A stretch of 64,000 nt of DNA from Edaphobacter modestus. Its GTDB lineage: Bacteria; Acidobacteriota; Terriglobia; Terriglobales; Acidobacteriaceae. The notes under the pieces were generated by a model that did not search any database, had not been told where the DNA came from, and was given only the letters and a program-made list of their open reading frames with translations. How positions within the stretch are numbered: position 1 is the stretch's first letter; every line of letters starts with the position of its first letter. Shown here piece after piece: positions 1 through 9,483 of this stretch. The stretch covers positions 620,001 through 684,000 of the forward strand of contig NZ_SHKW01000001.1 of assembly GCF_004217555.1 (NCBI RefSeq), given 5' to 3'. Both the position numbers and the translations under genes were made by a program.

Positions 1-1
1 C

Positions 2-1675
2 GTGATCAACCTTGCCCGCGGCGTCAATCCCGTCATGGGGATGATTCCAGTGGCCTACGCTCCGAGCTCGGTGGTACTGGACGAAGCTCAGAAGGTGCTC
101 GTTGTTGCCAATGACAAGGGCATCGGCGCGCGCAATTCGTTCGAGACCGACTTTGGGGTTACCGACTACAACACTCACCAGGACAACGGTACCGTCAGCA
201 TCGTTCCCGTGCCGAATAATCAGAAGCTGGAGGCGATGACGAAGAAGGTCTTCGAGAACAACCACTGGGATCTGACAGAAAACATCAAGGCAGCCTCTGG
301 CGGCAGCCAGGATGTCACGCCGGTGGCAATCCCGAAGAAGATCGGCGATCCCTCGCTGATCAAGCACGTCTTCCTAATTATTCGTGAAAACCGCACCTAC
401 GATCAGGTTCTGGGTGATGTAGCCGCAGGCGATGGCGACCGTACGCTGGCAGTATTTGGCGCCAAGGATACGCCGAACGCGCATGCACTGGTGAAGCGCT
501 TCCCGCTCTTCGATAACTTCTATGATCCGAGCCGCCAGTCGGCCGATGGTCACCAGTGGATTACCGAGGGCATGGCGCCTTACTCTGACGATATCCAATC
601 GCCAGACTGGGTCCGCAGCTATCCAGGCGGCAGCGCCGGCGATGCACTTGCGTATCAGAACAAGGGCTTCCTATTCTCCGAAGCAGCGGCCAAGGGTCTG
701 CCTGTAAAGATCTACGGTGAATATGTCGAGAACGATACGTACAAGCAGCCGAACGGATCAACCAGCGAACCAAGCTGGAGCCAGTTCTACGCTGACTCAC
801 AGAAATTCGAAGCTGGACTTGAGAAGACGCTGTTCTACGGCAACACGATCCAAGCGTACTCCTCGCTTCCGGCTGTAGCCGACCACCTGGTCACAAACTT
901 CCCGCTCTTTGACCTGGGCATCCCCGACCAGTTCCGCGCAGACGTGTGGCTGCAGGACTTCAAGAAGGACGAGGCTGCCGGTACCGTACCTGCGCTAAGC
1001 ATTCTCTGGGTCATGTGCGACCACACCGGTGGTCCACCGACTGCGGATGCGGAACAGGCCGATAACGACCTGGCCATCGGACGCATTGTCGACTACGTCA
1101 GCCACAGCAAGGTGTGGGACTCGTCAGCGATCTTCGTCGAAGAGGACGACGCGCAGAACGGCGTCGACCACGTCGATGGTCACCGCAGCCCCGGCTACGT
1201 CATTAGCCCCTTCACGATACAGAATGGGCCCACCGATCATACCTACTACACTCAGGTCAACATGACCCGGACAATCGAGCAGATCCTCGGCCTGCCGCCC
1301 ATGAACCAGTTCGACCTCGTGGCGTCCCCAATGAGGACTGCTTTTGTCGAAGGTGAGGCTTCGCCGGAGAACTTCAAACCCTGGACTCATGAACCGAACC
1401 AGGTTCCGCTGGACCAGGGCGTTACAACGAGTACAGCCAGCAATACAACGGACAGCACTTCGGTCAAGGCGCTGAGGGTGGCATGGATGAAAAAGAAGGA
1501 ACACATCTTCGCCGGCAAGCTGACCAAACCTGATGCCGAAGATCCGGACACGGTCAATCACTTGAACTGGTATCAATCCACCGGGTTCAAGCGGCCCTAC
1601 CCCGGCGAGAAGACGGTCCGTCCACCAAGTGACTTCAACAGGCCGGCGCCTACCAAGGCTGATGTAGACGACTAA
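2..1675 (+). CDS. Phosphoesterase-family protein, C-terminal part (5' end outside window)
   Basis: This is the downstream part of a large secreted or periplasmic protein. The reading frame is open to the window edge, so the true start lies upstream and the first visible GTG is probably internal. The first ~80 residues look like the end of a YncE-like beta-propeller. A phosphoesterase (alkaline phosphatase/phospholipase C superfamily) domain follows. Visible blocks are FLIIRENRTYDQ near residue 125, a DGHQWITEG block, DHTGGP, and an EDDAQNG...DHVDGHR block that fits the metal-binding region. The propeller plus phosphoesterase architecture is common in Acidobacteriota. The substrate is unknown; phosphate esters are a family-level expectation only. 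The gene is followed by a strong hairpin terminator, so it ends its transcript. Confidence 0.8.
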   Translation: MINLARGVNPVMGMIPVAYAPSSVVLDEAQKVLVVANDKGIGARNSFETDFGVTDYNTHQDNGTVSIVPVPNNQKLEAMTKKVFENNHWDLTENIKAASGGSQDVTPVAIPKKIGDPSLIKHVFLIIRENRTYDQVLGDVAAGDGDRTLAVFGAKDTPNAHALVKRFPLFDNFYDPSRQSADGHQWITEGMAPYSDDIQSPDWVRSYPGGSAGDALAYQNKGFLFSEAAAKGLPVKIYGEYVENDTYKQPNGSTSEPSWSQFYADSQKFEAGLEKTLFYGNTIQAYSSLPAVADHLVTNFPLFDLGIPDQFRADVWLQDFKKDEAAGTVPALSILWVMCDHTGGPPTADAEQADNDLAIGRIVDYVSHSKVWDSSAIFVEEDDAQNGVDHVDGHRSPGYVISPFTIQNGPTDHTYYTQVNMTRTIEQILGLPPMNQFDLVASPMRTAFVEGEASPENFKPWTHEPNQVPLDQGVTTSTASNTTDSTSVKALRVAWMKKKEHIFAGKLTKPDAEDPDTVNHLNWYQSTGFKRPYPGEKTVRPPSDFNRPAPTKADVDD

Positions 1676-1692
1676 AACCTGCTATAACTTCG

Positions 1693-1735
1693 AAAGCCCT
1701 CTCACCGATGACCGGGTGAGAGGGCTTTGTTCATC
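1693..1735 (+). terminator. Rho-independent terminator after the phosphoesterase gene
   Basis: A perfect 14-bp stem pairs 1693-1706 with 1715-1728 around an 8-nt loop. It starts 17 nt after the stop codon. The right arm ends in TTT and continues into a moderately T-rich stretch; the left arm starts with AAA. Confidence 0.75.
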
Positions 1736-1881
1736 CTTTCAGAACAAACTCTCATCTGTCTTCTCTTCAACGGATCCTCGACGCGACTTGAGCATCCATG
1801 ATGTCACGAGATAGACTCAATCCCGATACTTCAAGGTCACTTGGGTCGGACCTGTACGCTATGCTCGAGAGTGGAGGATTC

Positions 1882-2295
1882 ATGAATACAAGCGATATCG
1901 TTCTCGCGATCGATGCTGAGATCACGCAGTTGCAGAAGGTGAAGGCACTCTTGACGGATCCCGACCTCACCACGAAACGAAAGCCCAGCCGTCCAGTCGG
2001 TGTGGCCGCGCCCAACAAGGCAACTAGCTTCAATCCAGTGGAATTTGCGAAGAAATCCAAACGACGCACTATGAGCGCGGAAGGCCGTGCAAAGATCGCC
2101 GCAGCACAAAAGGCTCGTTGGGAAAAATCCAAGAGAGTCGCAAAAACGCTGCACACAAGGTTGCTTCAAAAACCAGCTAAGAAGGCAGTGACGGCTAAGG
2201 CGGTCGATCGGAAGACTGCTCAAGTGAAGAAAGCCCGCACCGTGAGAAAGTCTAAGCAATCAAAGGCAGAGGCCTCCGTTACTCCGGCGTCGTAG
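1882..2295 (+). CDS. Small lysine-rich basic protein, function unknown
   Basis: This encodes 137 residues. The ATG at 1882 is chosen because GGAGG sits just upstream; the frame is open further 5' but without a ribosome site. The N-terminal ~35 residues look like an amphipathic helix. The middle carries a basic RRTMSAEGRAKIAAAQKARW segment. The C-terminal third is a repetitive Lys/Ala/Thr-rich tail that resembles histone H1-like or nucleoid-associated tails. The SAEGR-KIA-AQKARW motif recurs in uncharacterised bacterial small proteins and probably binds nucleic acid, but this is inference from charge and composition. No operon partner is visible: the gene has a terminator before it and a gene-poor stretch after it. 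Confidence 0.65.
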   Translation: MNTSDIVLAIDAEITQLQKVKALLTDPDLTTKRKPSRPVGVAAPNKATSFNPVEFAKKSKRRTMSAEGRAKIAAAQKARWEKSKRVAKTLHTRLLQKPAKKAVTAKAVDRKTAQVKKARTVRKSKQSKAEASVTPAS

Positions 2296-2853
2296 TTGAA
2301 AAGGAATCCCTCTCTAGCCCGACCTTTCTAGCCAAACGGGATATATTCCGGTTTGACCGTCACCCTCTCAGAATTCCGAAGTCCAAAATTCCGCCCGCAG
2401 TGTTGGGTGAGTGACTCGGCGATTTGTCGCCAACTGTAGGTTGGACGAGGGACGCACTCAGTTCACCGGCTGCAGTAGGCCATAGCTGCTGGATTTCGGT
2501 GCTCGTTTAGAAGACCTGAAGTGGATCATTGCGAAATGGGGCGTGAGTGAGCACAACCGCGAGTTTAGGGAAGTGCCGAGAATTTTGCAGAGGAAATCAA
2601 AGTGCGTCCTGAACTCGAAGCTGACGAACTGCAGCGCGAGGGCTGGTCATGTTGATGCATCGCCCGTCGACACAGGTCTCGCCGGACGAGATGACATGTG
2701 ATTCACGTACTGAACCTGATCTGTCCTCCGGCGAAAAACGGATGACATGCCAGTACGCATCGAGCAACACTATTACGAGTAAGAATGAGCTTGAACCGAA
2801 TTTGTCGTCTTCCAGGCATCTTGATGGGTCCCTTCACACAACACTCGTTCCGG
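2296..2853. other. Gene-poor intergenic stretch with possible degraded coding sequence
   Basis: No convincing gene is seen over about 560 bases. Short frames around 2505-2645 read like pieces of a former protein: one frame gives RLEDLKWIIAKWGVSEHN, and a shifted frame gives NFAEEIKVRPELEADEL ending in a stop. This would fit a frameshifted remnant, but I recognise no family. The remaining short frames toward 2900 overlap the end of the efflux channel gene on the other strand and are not supported. Confidence 0.4.
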
Positions 2854-4317
2854 TTATGGCGTCTTCGTTCCAGCCCATCCACCGCCCAGGGATTTGATCA
2901 GAACTACCGAAGCAGTCATCCGCTGCCCGGCAATCTGGGACGAGGTTCTCTCATTCGACAAGACACTTTGCTGGGCTACTACAACATCCAGATAACTGAC
3001 GAGTCCAGCTTTATAACGCTGTATTGCGATCTGCTCCGCTCTTGCGGCATCTGCTACGGCCAAAGTCTGCAAGCGTGACTGGCTCGACAAGTAGCGGAGC
3101 GCCGACAATTGGTCCTCAACTTCCTGGTAAGAAACCAGTACCGTCTTCTCATATTGCGCGAGTGACTCTCGATAGGTCGCTTGTGCCTGATCGACTCCTG
3201 CACGCAACCTTCCCGCTGTAAATATCGGAGCTGTTGCAGACGCGCCGAGCGATGCAATCGTGTTTTGCCAATTCAGCAGACTGACCGCATTGCCGCTTTC
3301 ATAGCCCATCAGGCCGGTCAACGAGATCTGCGGAAAGTATGCAGCCTGGGCAATGCCAATCCGGGCGGTCGCGGCAGCGACATTCCTGTCGGCCTCGGAG
3401 ATGTCCGGTCTCCTCGTGAGCAGATCTGCCGGCAGCCCTACCGGAATCTCCGGAGGAAGAGGATTATCCGGCAACTTTGGGATAGACAGACTCTCCACCG
3501 TTCGGCCCAGCATCACAGCAAGGGCATGTTCCAGCTGTGCGCGCTGTATTTGAAGTGCCTGTTCGTCGGCACCAGTCTGGTCGAGCAGCGTCTTGGCCTG
3601 CGCTACTTCCAGGTCGCTACTCAGTCCATGTTGGAATCGGCTCGTGGTCAGATCGAATCCTTGTTGCAGATCCGATAGAGTGCGATCGAGAATCCCCAGT
3701 TCCTGATCGGTCTCACGAAGATTGTAGTAATCGATCGCCGTGGTTGCCTCCGTTGCCAAGCGAACAAATTTCAGATCGGCCTCTGATGCCTGTTGTGTTG
3801 CATGGGCGGCCTGAAGGGATCGTCTCAGCCGTCCGAATGCATCGATTTCATAGCTGGCAACCATGGGCAGCACGACATCGTTATAGGTTGCGGCCTGACC
3901 AGCAGTGTTCCCGTTATTCGGCCGGTTCTGGGCCTCACGGGTTCGTGAAACTCCTTGTGCCACTCCTATCGTAGGGAAAAGATAGGAACGCGCAGAGGCG
4001 GTGAGGGCGGTAGCTTGGTCAACGTGAGTGATGGCGATCTTGATATCTTGATTCGCGGTATCTGTCTGACTCTCCAGATCGTCGAGCTCCGGGTCGTGAA
4101 AGACCTTCCACCAATCGCTGTGGGAGATAACGTTCGTTTCGGCACCGGTAGAGATCGGTCCATCGTTCCCATTGAACGATGGCGCCACGGGCACCGATGG
4201 TGCGCGATAGTTAGGTCCCACCATACATCCAGAGACCACGACGCTCAACGTTCCGATCGCTATGAACGAGATCAAGCGGGAGCCACGCATGCATCGATGC
4301 TGTTCTAGATTCCCCAT
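2854..4317 (-). CDS. Outer-membrane efflux lipoprotein (TolC/OprM/NodT family)
   Basis: This 487-residue protein should form the trimeric outer-membrane channel of the RND pump encoded just upstream. A signal peptide with lipobox VVSGC around residue 31 predicts an N-terminal lipid anchor, as in OprM. Two OEP repeats follow; family landmarks are MVGPNYRAP after the Cys, DWWKVFHDPELD, RRPDISEAD and a late RYKAGLVSYLDVV block. The start at 4317 has an AAGGAG site about 6 nt upstream. It is third in the operon, only 9 nt after the adaptor gene. Length is normal for the family. The exported substrate cannot be read from the sequence. Confidence 0.93.
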   Translation of the reverse strand: MGNLEQHRCMRGSRLISFIAIGTLSVVVSGCMVGPNYRAPSVPVAPSFNGNDGPISTGAETNVISHSDWWKVFHDPELDDLESQTDTANQDIKIAITHVDQATALTASARSYLFPTIGVAQGVSRTREAQNRPNNGNTAGQAATYNDVVLPMVASYEIDAFGRLRRSLQAAHATQQASEADLKFVRLATEATTAIDYYNLRETDQELGILDRTLSDLQQGFDLTTSRFQHGLSSDLEVAQAKTLLDQTGADEQALQIQRAQLEHALAVMLGRTVESLSIPKLPDNPLPPEIPVGLPADLLTRRPDISEADRNVAAATARIGIAQAAYFPQISLTGLMGYESGNAVSLLNWQNTIASLGASATAPIFTAGRLRAGVDQAQATYRESLAQYEKTVLVSYQEVEDQLSALRYLSSQSRLQTLAVADAARAEQIAIQRYKAGLVSYLDVVVAQQSVLSNERTSSQIAGQRMTASVVLIKSLGGGWAGTKTP

Positions 4318-4326
4318 GATGTCTCC

Positions 4327-5502
4327 TTAGCTCTTGTCGCCGTTGGAGGCTGGATGGATGGTGACCTGCATCCCGTTCACCAGATAATCGGGTGGGCTGG
4401 CTACAATTTGGTCGCTTTCGGTAATACCGTTCGTAACTTCGATGGTATTGCCGAAGTCGCGTCCTAAAGTAACCTTATGCAGCGCAATCTGATTCTTTGC
4501 GTTGACCACTGCGATCTGCGGCCCTGCAGCCTGAAAAAGAACGGACCCCACCGCCACGACCAGGTGCTTGACAGGAGCGTTGAGATGGACGTGGACCTCC
4601 GCATATGCCCCCGGTAGTAACTTGCCGGATGGGTTCGGTACGTCAATCTCGGTGAGCAGCGTGTGAGAGTCAGCAGTGATCGAATGGCTTGTCCTGGTGA
4701 CCGTTCCCTCGAATTGCTGGCCAGGCAGCGCGACAAGCTCCAACGTTGCCTTGAGGCCGTCTGAGATCTGATCGCTGTAGCTCTCGGGTACAGGCACGAA
4801 GACACGCATGACATTGATCTTCGAGATGCGGAATAACTCAGCCCCCATGCCACTGTTACCCGCGTTGATCAGATCGCCAATGTCTGTGCGGCGCTGGGTG
4901 ATGATACCGTCAAACGGGGCAACAACTTTTTCGAAGCCCTGCAATTGCTCCAGACGATTGACGTTGGCAATTGCCGCCTGGACGCCGGCTTTCTGAGCGT
5001 CCAGGTTTTGATTATTCTGGTCCACCTCCTGCTGTGCGACCGCGTTTGTAGGAATCAGCTCCTGATACCGCTTAGCGGTGATGCCAGCCAGCACAAGGTT
5101 CGCCTGCGTCTGACTTAGGGCAGCTCGAGCCTGGTTCAGTTCCTGATCGACCTCGGGCGATTCGATCTGCGCCAGCAATTCTCCCTGGTGCACGTGCGTC
5201 CCGATATCCGCATACCAGTGGGCAACGTACCCACTGGTGCGGGCGTAGACGGGAGAATCGGAAAATCCCTGGAGCGTTGAGGGCAGGGTGATCTCACTAT
5301 CTGGCGCACCTTGTTGCGCTTGGGTGAGAGTCACCGGTTCAGTATCGAGTGCGTTTGTACCCGCGGCAAGTTTCTTACTGTCCTGAGCGCGCAGGAAGAA
5401 AGTCGCGGCTCCGAAGATGCAAAGGACCACCGGTATGAGAAGAAACCATTTGATTCCCCCTCGGCTGTTTTCTGATTGTGCTTTCTGCAGTTGATTTGTC
5501 AT
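4327..5502 (-). CDS. RND efflux periplasmic adaptor (membrane fusion protein)
   Basis: This 391-residue adaptor should bridge the inner-membrane pump and the outer-membrane channel. A single membrane segment lies near residues 18-37. It is followed by a split biotinyl/lipoyl-like half (GYVAHWYADIGTHVHQGELLAQIESPE), an alpha-helical coiled-coil hairpin rich in Gln/Ala, the returning lipoyl half (VVAPFDGIITQRRTDIGDL), and a beta-barrel domain. The ATG at 5502 is preferred because GAGGG lies 6-7 nt upstream; an earlier ATG at 5520 would overlap the pump stop codon. Only 7 nt separate it from the pump gene, so the two are cotranscribed and probably translationally linked. Confidence 0.92.
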   Translation of the reverse strand: MTNQLQKAQSENSRGGIKWFLLIPVVLCIFGAATFFLRAQDSKKLAAGTNALDTEPVTLTQAQQGAPDSEITLPSTLQGFSDSPVYARTSGYVAHWYADIGTHVHQGELLAQIESPEVDQELNQARAALSQTQANLVLAGITAKRYQELIPTNAVAQQEVDQNNQNLDAQKAGVQAAIANVNRLEQLQGFEKVVAPFDGIITQRRTDIGDLINAGNSGMGAELFRISKINVMRVFVPVPESYSDQISDGLKATLELVALPGQQFEGTVTRTSHSITADSHTLLTEIDVPNPSGKLLPGAYAEVHVHLNAPVKHLVVAVGSVLFQAAGPQIAVVNAKNQIALHKVTLGRDFGNTIEVTNGITESDQIVASPPDYLVNGMQVTIHPASNGDKS

Positions 5503-5509
5503 AGAACCC

Positions 5510-8500
5510 TCATGCTTCATGACGAGCCTCAGAAGCAGGCAAGCCTGGATTGTCGTTTCGCCGGACAACTGCGAAGACGATTGGGACAAAGAAGAGAGTG
5601 GCGACCGTAGCGAAGAGGAGCCCGCCGATCACTGCGCGGCCTAACGGAGCATTTTGCTCACCGCCATCTCCGAGACCAAGCGCCATGGGGATCATGCCGA
5701 TAATCATCGCCATTGCAGTCATCATGACAGGCCGTAGGCGCGTGGCACCGGCCTCCAGTGCGGCACGGAATGAATCGCGATTCTCGGCAAAGTGTTCATT
5801 CGCGAACGTGATGACCAGTACGCTGTTCGAGGTCGCCACGCCGATGCTCATGATCGTTCCCATCAGTGCAGGGACACTGAGAGATGTCCCAGTCAAGAAG
5901 AGAATCCAGCAGATTCCGGCCAACGCACCGGGCAATGCAGTAATGATGATGAAGGCTTCTGTCCATGACTGAAAGTTGACAACTAACAGGAAGTAGACCA
6001 GGGCTATGGCGAAAGCAAGCCCAGCGAACAGTCCGATGAACGAGGAGTGCATGGTAGCCACCTGTCCACGGGTGACTAGAGTGCTGCCTCTGGGAAGATG
6101 CTTCTCGGCCTCCGCGGTGATCCGCCGCACGTCCTTTGCTACTCCCCCAAGGTCACGCCCCTGAGTGCTCGCGTAGATATCGATGACGGGTTGAACGTTG
6201 TAGTGGCTTGCGACAGCTGGTTCGCTTTGACGAGTCATGCTGGCCAGATTCTCAAATAATTGCGGCGAACTCTCTTTTGGTGAGTTAACCGGTATCGTGC
6301 GCAAGGTATCGAGCGAGTTGATCTTGTATTGAGGTGTCTGGACGGCAATGCTGTACGAGACACCGTTCGCCGGATTGAGCCAAAAATTCGGCTGCGTCTG
6401 GAAGCTTGAACTCAGGGACACGAGGACGTTGCTGGCAACATCTTGCTCCGTGAGTCCAACCTGCTGGATACGAACCCGGTCCACATCGAACTGCAATCTC
6501 GGTTGATCCAGCAGTTGTTGAATATGCACATCAACCGCTCCAGGGATGGCGCGCATCTGCTCGGCGATCTGAGAGGCAATGGCGAAGTTAGCCGTCACAT
6601 CCTTTCCAACAATCTGAATATCGAGAGGAGCCGGCACACCGAAGTTCAAGGTCTGTGCGACGATATCGGCCGGTTCAAAGAAGAACGATGTCCCCGGAAA
6701 CCGCTTAGGTAGTTCCTCTCTCAGACGTGCGACATAGTCCGCTGTGGGATGATGATTCGGCTGAAGTGAACCCAGGATCTCTGCGTCTGCATTTCCGATC
6801 GTTCCACTATTGCTGTAGGAGAGATTGATCCCGCTCGTCGGCAGGCCAATATTGTCAAGGATCCCACCGACTTCACTCGTGGGTATCTGGGTTCGGATGT
6901 ATCGATCTACTTCATCCACCAGACGGGCCGTTTCCTCGATACGCGTCCCAGTCTTGGCCCGGAGATGTAGACGAAATTGTCCAGCATCGACCGCGGGAAA
7001 GAAGTCCTGACCGAGGAAAGGTATCAACGCGAGGCTGGATAGACAGAAGACCAGGAAGAGACTGAGAAAGATCCTGCGGTGATCCAAGCACTGTTGCAAC
7101 AAACGACTGTACCTGGCCTGAAAGGACTCGAACGCATGTTCGAAACGCTCATGGATGCGAGCGAATCGCCCAATCCGCTTGCCCACACCCAGCTGACGAT
7201 GCTGTTCAAGCTCCTTAGGCAGCAAAAACATAACCAACGTAGGAACGATGGTGCGGGAGAAGAAATAGGAGGCGAAGAGCGCGAACACAACCGCCTCGGC
7301 AAGCGGTACGAAGAGGTAGCGTGCTACACCCGAGAGGAAGAACATAGGGACGAAAACGATGCTGATACATACCGTAGAGACAAAGGCAGGGACTGCAATC
7401 TCCTGAGCGCCATCGAGGATGGCTTGCCGTAGATCCTTGCCCATTGCAACATTTCGCTGCATGTTTTCGATCTCTACGGTTGCATCATCCACCAAGACGC
7501 CGACCGCCAGAGCCAGCCCTCCTAGTGTCATGATGTTGATACTTTCTCCCAATGCACTCAGTATCAGCAGGGACGTAAGGATCGAAAGCGGGATGGAGAC
7601 GCAGATGATGAGAGTGCTTCTCCAGCTTCCGAGAAACACCAGGATCATGATCGACGTGAGCGTAGCTGCAATGAGGCCTTCACGCACGACTCCATTCAAT
7701 GATGCCCGTACGAAGACCGACTGATCCGACAACGGGTGCATCTGTAACTCAGGTGGGAGCGTTGCTGCGATACGAGGAAGTGCAGCGCGAATCCCGGCGA
7801 CGATGGCGAGTGTCGAGGCATTGCCGGCCTTCTCGATTGTAAGCAGAACACCGCGTTGCCCGTCCTGACGTACGATGTTCTGCTGGACAGCAAAGCCGTC
7901 TCGGATATGCGAGACGTCATGCATAAAGATGGTGCCACCGTTGACCGTCTTTATCGGAAGGTTGTTAAGCTGCTGTACCGTGACCGGCGTGCCGTTCAGA
8001 CCGATGTTGTATTCGGTCTTTCCGATCTTCGCCGTTCCTGAGGGCAAAATGACATTCTGCTCGTTGATCGCATTGACAACGTCCATCGGGGAAAGTCCCT
8101 TCGATTGCAACTGGGACGAATCGATGTCCACCATGATCTGGCGAACCTTGCCGCCGTACGGAATCGGAACTGCGGCACCCGGAATCGTCGAAAGCTGAGG
8201 CCGGATGAAGTTCGTCCCGTAATCGTTCAGCTGTTGCTCCGAAAGTCCTTTCCCGCTGAGACCCACCTGGAGAATTGGTACCGTCGATGCGCTATAGCGA
8301 ATCACAAGAGGCGGGGTAATCCCGCTTGGAAGCTGTTTGAGTGTTGCCTCTGCTTCCGCATTCACCTCTGCGATGGTTCCATCCACATTCGCCTGAGGTT
8401 GGAGAAAGACCTTGATGACGGAAACGCCATTCAGGGACTGCGACTCGATATGGTCGATGTTGCCGACGGTCGTCGTCAGAGCGCGTTCATAGATCGAGGT

Positions 8501-8689
8501 GACGCGTGTCTCCATCTCGGACGGAACAAGACCGGTATAGGTCCAGATAATGCTGACCACCGGGATGTTGATCTCCGGAAAGATATCGACGGGAGTGCGC
8601 AGCAGCATCACTGGCCCGGCAAGAAACAGCAGAAGCGAGAGCACCACAAAGGTGTACGGTCTGTTGAGTGCGAGTCTAACGATCCACAT
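5510..8689 (-). CDS. RND efflux pump, inner-membrane permease (HAE1-like)
   Basis: This is a proton-driven exporter of 1059 residues with the RND layout: TM1, a large periplasmic porter loop, TM2-7, a second loop, and TM8-12. The N-terminus LALNRPYTFVVLSLLLFLAGP and the early LRTPVDIFPEINIPVV are typical of the HAE1/AcrB branch. The TM4 segment GVLVDDATVEIEN carries the paired Asp residues used for proton coupling. The start at 8689 is chosen because GAGGA lies about 6 nt upstream; alternative starts further upstream lack a ribosome site. It is first in an operon with the adaptor and the channel. A response regulator and sensor kinase lie directly upstream on the same strand. Substrate unknown. 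Confidence 0.94.
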   Translation of the reverse strand: MWIVRLALNRPYTFVVLSLLLFLAGPVMLLRTPVDIFPEINIPVVSIIWTYTGLVPSEMETRVTSIYERALTTTVGNIDHIESQSLNGVSVIKVFLQPQANVDGTIAEVNAEAEATLKQLPSGITPPLVIRYSASTVPILQVGLSGKGLSEQQLNDYGTNFIRPQLSTIPGAAVPIPYGGKVRQIMVDIDSSQLQSKGLSPMDVVNAINEQNVILPSGTAKIGKTEYNIGLNGTPVTVQQLNNLPIKTVNGGTIFMHDVSHIRDGFAVQQNIVRQDGQRGVLLTIEKAGNASTLAIVAGIRAALPRIAATLPPELQMHPLSDQSVFVRASLNGVVREGLIAATLTSIMILVFLGSWRSTLIICVSIPLSILTSLLILSALGESINIMTLGGLALAVGVLVDDATVEIENMQRNVAMGKDLRQAILDGAQEIAVPAFVSTVCISIVFVPMFFLSGVARYLFVPLAEAVVFALFASYFFSRTIVPTLVMFLLPKELEQHRQLGVGKRIGRFARIHERFEHAFESFQARYSRLLQQCLDHRRIFLSLFLVFCLSSLALIPFLGQDFFPAVDAGQFRLHLRAKTGTRIEETARLVDEVDRYIRTQIPTSEVGGILDNIGLPTSGINLSYSNSGTIGNADAEILGSLQPNHHPTADYVARLREELPKRFPGTSFFFEPADIVAQTLNFGVPAPLDIQIVGKDVTANFAIASQIAEQMRAIPGAVDVHIQQLLDQPRLQFDVDRVRIQQVGLTEQDVASNVLVSLSSSFQTQPNFWLNPANGVSYSIAVQTPQYKINSLDTLRTIPVNSPKESSPQLFENLASMTRQSEPAVASHYNVQPVIDIYASTQGRDLGGVAKDVRRITAEAEKHLPRGSTLVTRGQVATMHSSFIGLFAGLAFAIALVYFLLVVNFQSWTEAFIIITALPGALAGICWILFLTGTSLSVPALMGTIMSIGVATSNSVLVITFANEHFAENRDSFRAALEAGATRLRPVMMTAMAMIIGMIPMALGLGDGGEQNAPLGRAVIGGLLFATVATLFFVPIVFAVVRRNDNPGLPASEARHEA

Positions 8690-8790
8690 AGCCGTCCTCG
8701 AAAGCATTGGGTAAGTCCGGCAATGTATCAGCCACATTGCGAACCACAATCTGCTTGAGAACAACTCTACGAATCCTGGGCTTCTGTCGA

Positions 8791-8808
8791 TACGCCAAAC
8801 TAGGCGTA
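8791..8808. promoter_or_regulatory. Inverted repeat upstream of the RND operon, possible regulator site
   Basis: TACGCCA at 8791-8797 and its inverted partner at 8802-8808 (TACGCCT read on the other strand) are separated by 4 nt. The site lies in the 150-nt gap between the NarL-type regulator gene and the pump gene. The half-sites resemble NarL-type heptamers (TACYNMT), though the classical spacing is 2 nt. It is not followed by a T-run, so it does not look like a terminator. Confidence 0.35.
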
Positions 8809-8839
8809 GAGAAAGTAACTCATTCGGGTGTATTGAGGG

Positions 8840-9472
8840 CTAATTGAGGTGAATGATGCCACGGCGCAGAGCAATGGTTACGGCCTCGGTGCGATCGTTC
8901 ACACCAAGCTTCATCAGGATGCTTTTTACGTGCATCTTGACTGTATCTTCCGCGATGGAGAGCGCTGTACCGATCTCCTTGTTTCGCTTGCCCATGGCAA
9001 CTTCTTTCAGCACGTCCAATTCGCGCTGAGTGAGCTTCTCCGAGGCCAGATGATCGGCCAGCTTCGCTGCTATGGCGGCTGGAACATGCTGCTTGCCGGC
9101 ATGGACAGCCCGGATTGCGTTAAGGAGTTCCTCGCGGACCATGCCTTTCACCACATAGCCTCTTGCGCCCGCAGCGAGGGCACGTTCGATATCTACGTCC
9201 CCTTCAAAGGAGGTGAGAACGATGGTGCGGGCAGTGGGGGATAGCTTGAGAATACTACGGATGAGATCAAATCCCGTGGTATCGCGAAGACGAAGGTCGA
9301 CCAGCGTTACATCCGGATTGAGGTCCCGAAACATGCTGAGGCCCTCCGCGCCGGAACCAGCCCCGCCGACTATTTCCATGTCTGGCTGCATCGTCATAAT
9401 ACTGATCAGACCGTCGCGGACGATCGGATGATCGTCAATGCAAAGGATTCGGATTGGTGGGGCTTTTGTCAT
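8840..9472 (-). CDS. NarL/FixJ-family two-component response regulator
   Basis: This 210-residue regulator has an N-terminal receiver with acidic pair D13/D14, phospho-acceptor D59, switch T87 and conserved K109. A LuxR-type helix-turn-helix covers about residues 147-198 (LTQRELDVLKEVAMGKRNKEI...VKMHV), followed by a short tail. All catalytic residues are present. It lies 11 nt after the sensor kinase gene and is surely its partner. Its closest downstream target on the same strand is the RND efflux operon, so control of that pump is a reasonable inference. Confidence 0.94.
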   Translation of the reverse strand: MTKAPPIRILCIDDHPIVRDGLISIMTMQPDMEIVGGAGSGAEGLSMFRDLNPDVTLVDLRLRDTTGFDLIRSILKLSPTARTIVLTSFEGDVDIERALAAGARGYVVKGMVREELLNAIRAVHAGKQHVPAAIAAKLADHLASEKLTQRELDVLKEVAMGKRNKEIGTALSIAEDTVKMHVKSILMKLGVNDRTEAVTIALRRGIIHLN

Positions 9473-9483
9473 CTCTGCTAATT

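Noticed and set aside
2649..3078. Two overlapping short plus-strand frames
   Set aside because: No ribosome site or motifs; the downstream one overlaps the end of the efflux channel gene on the minus strand.
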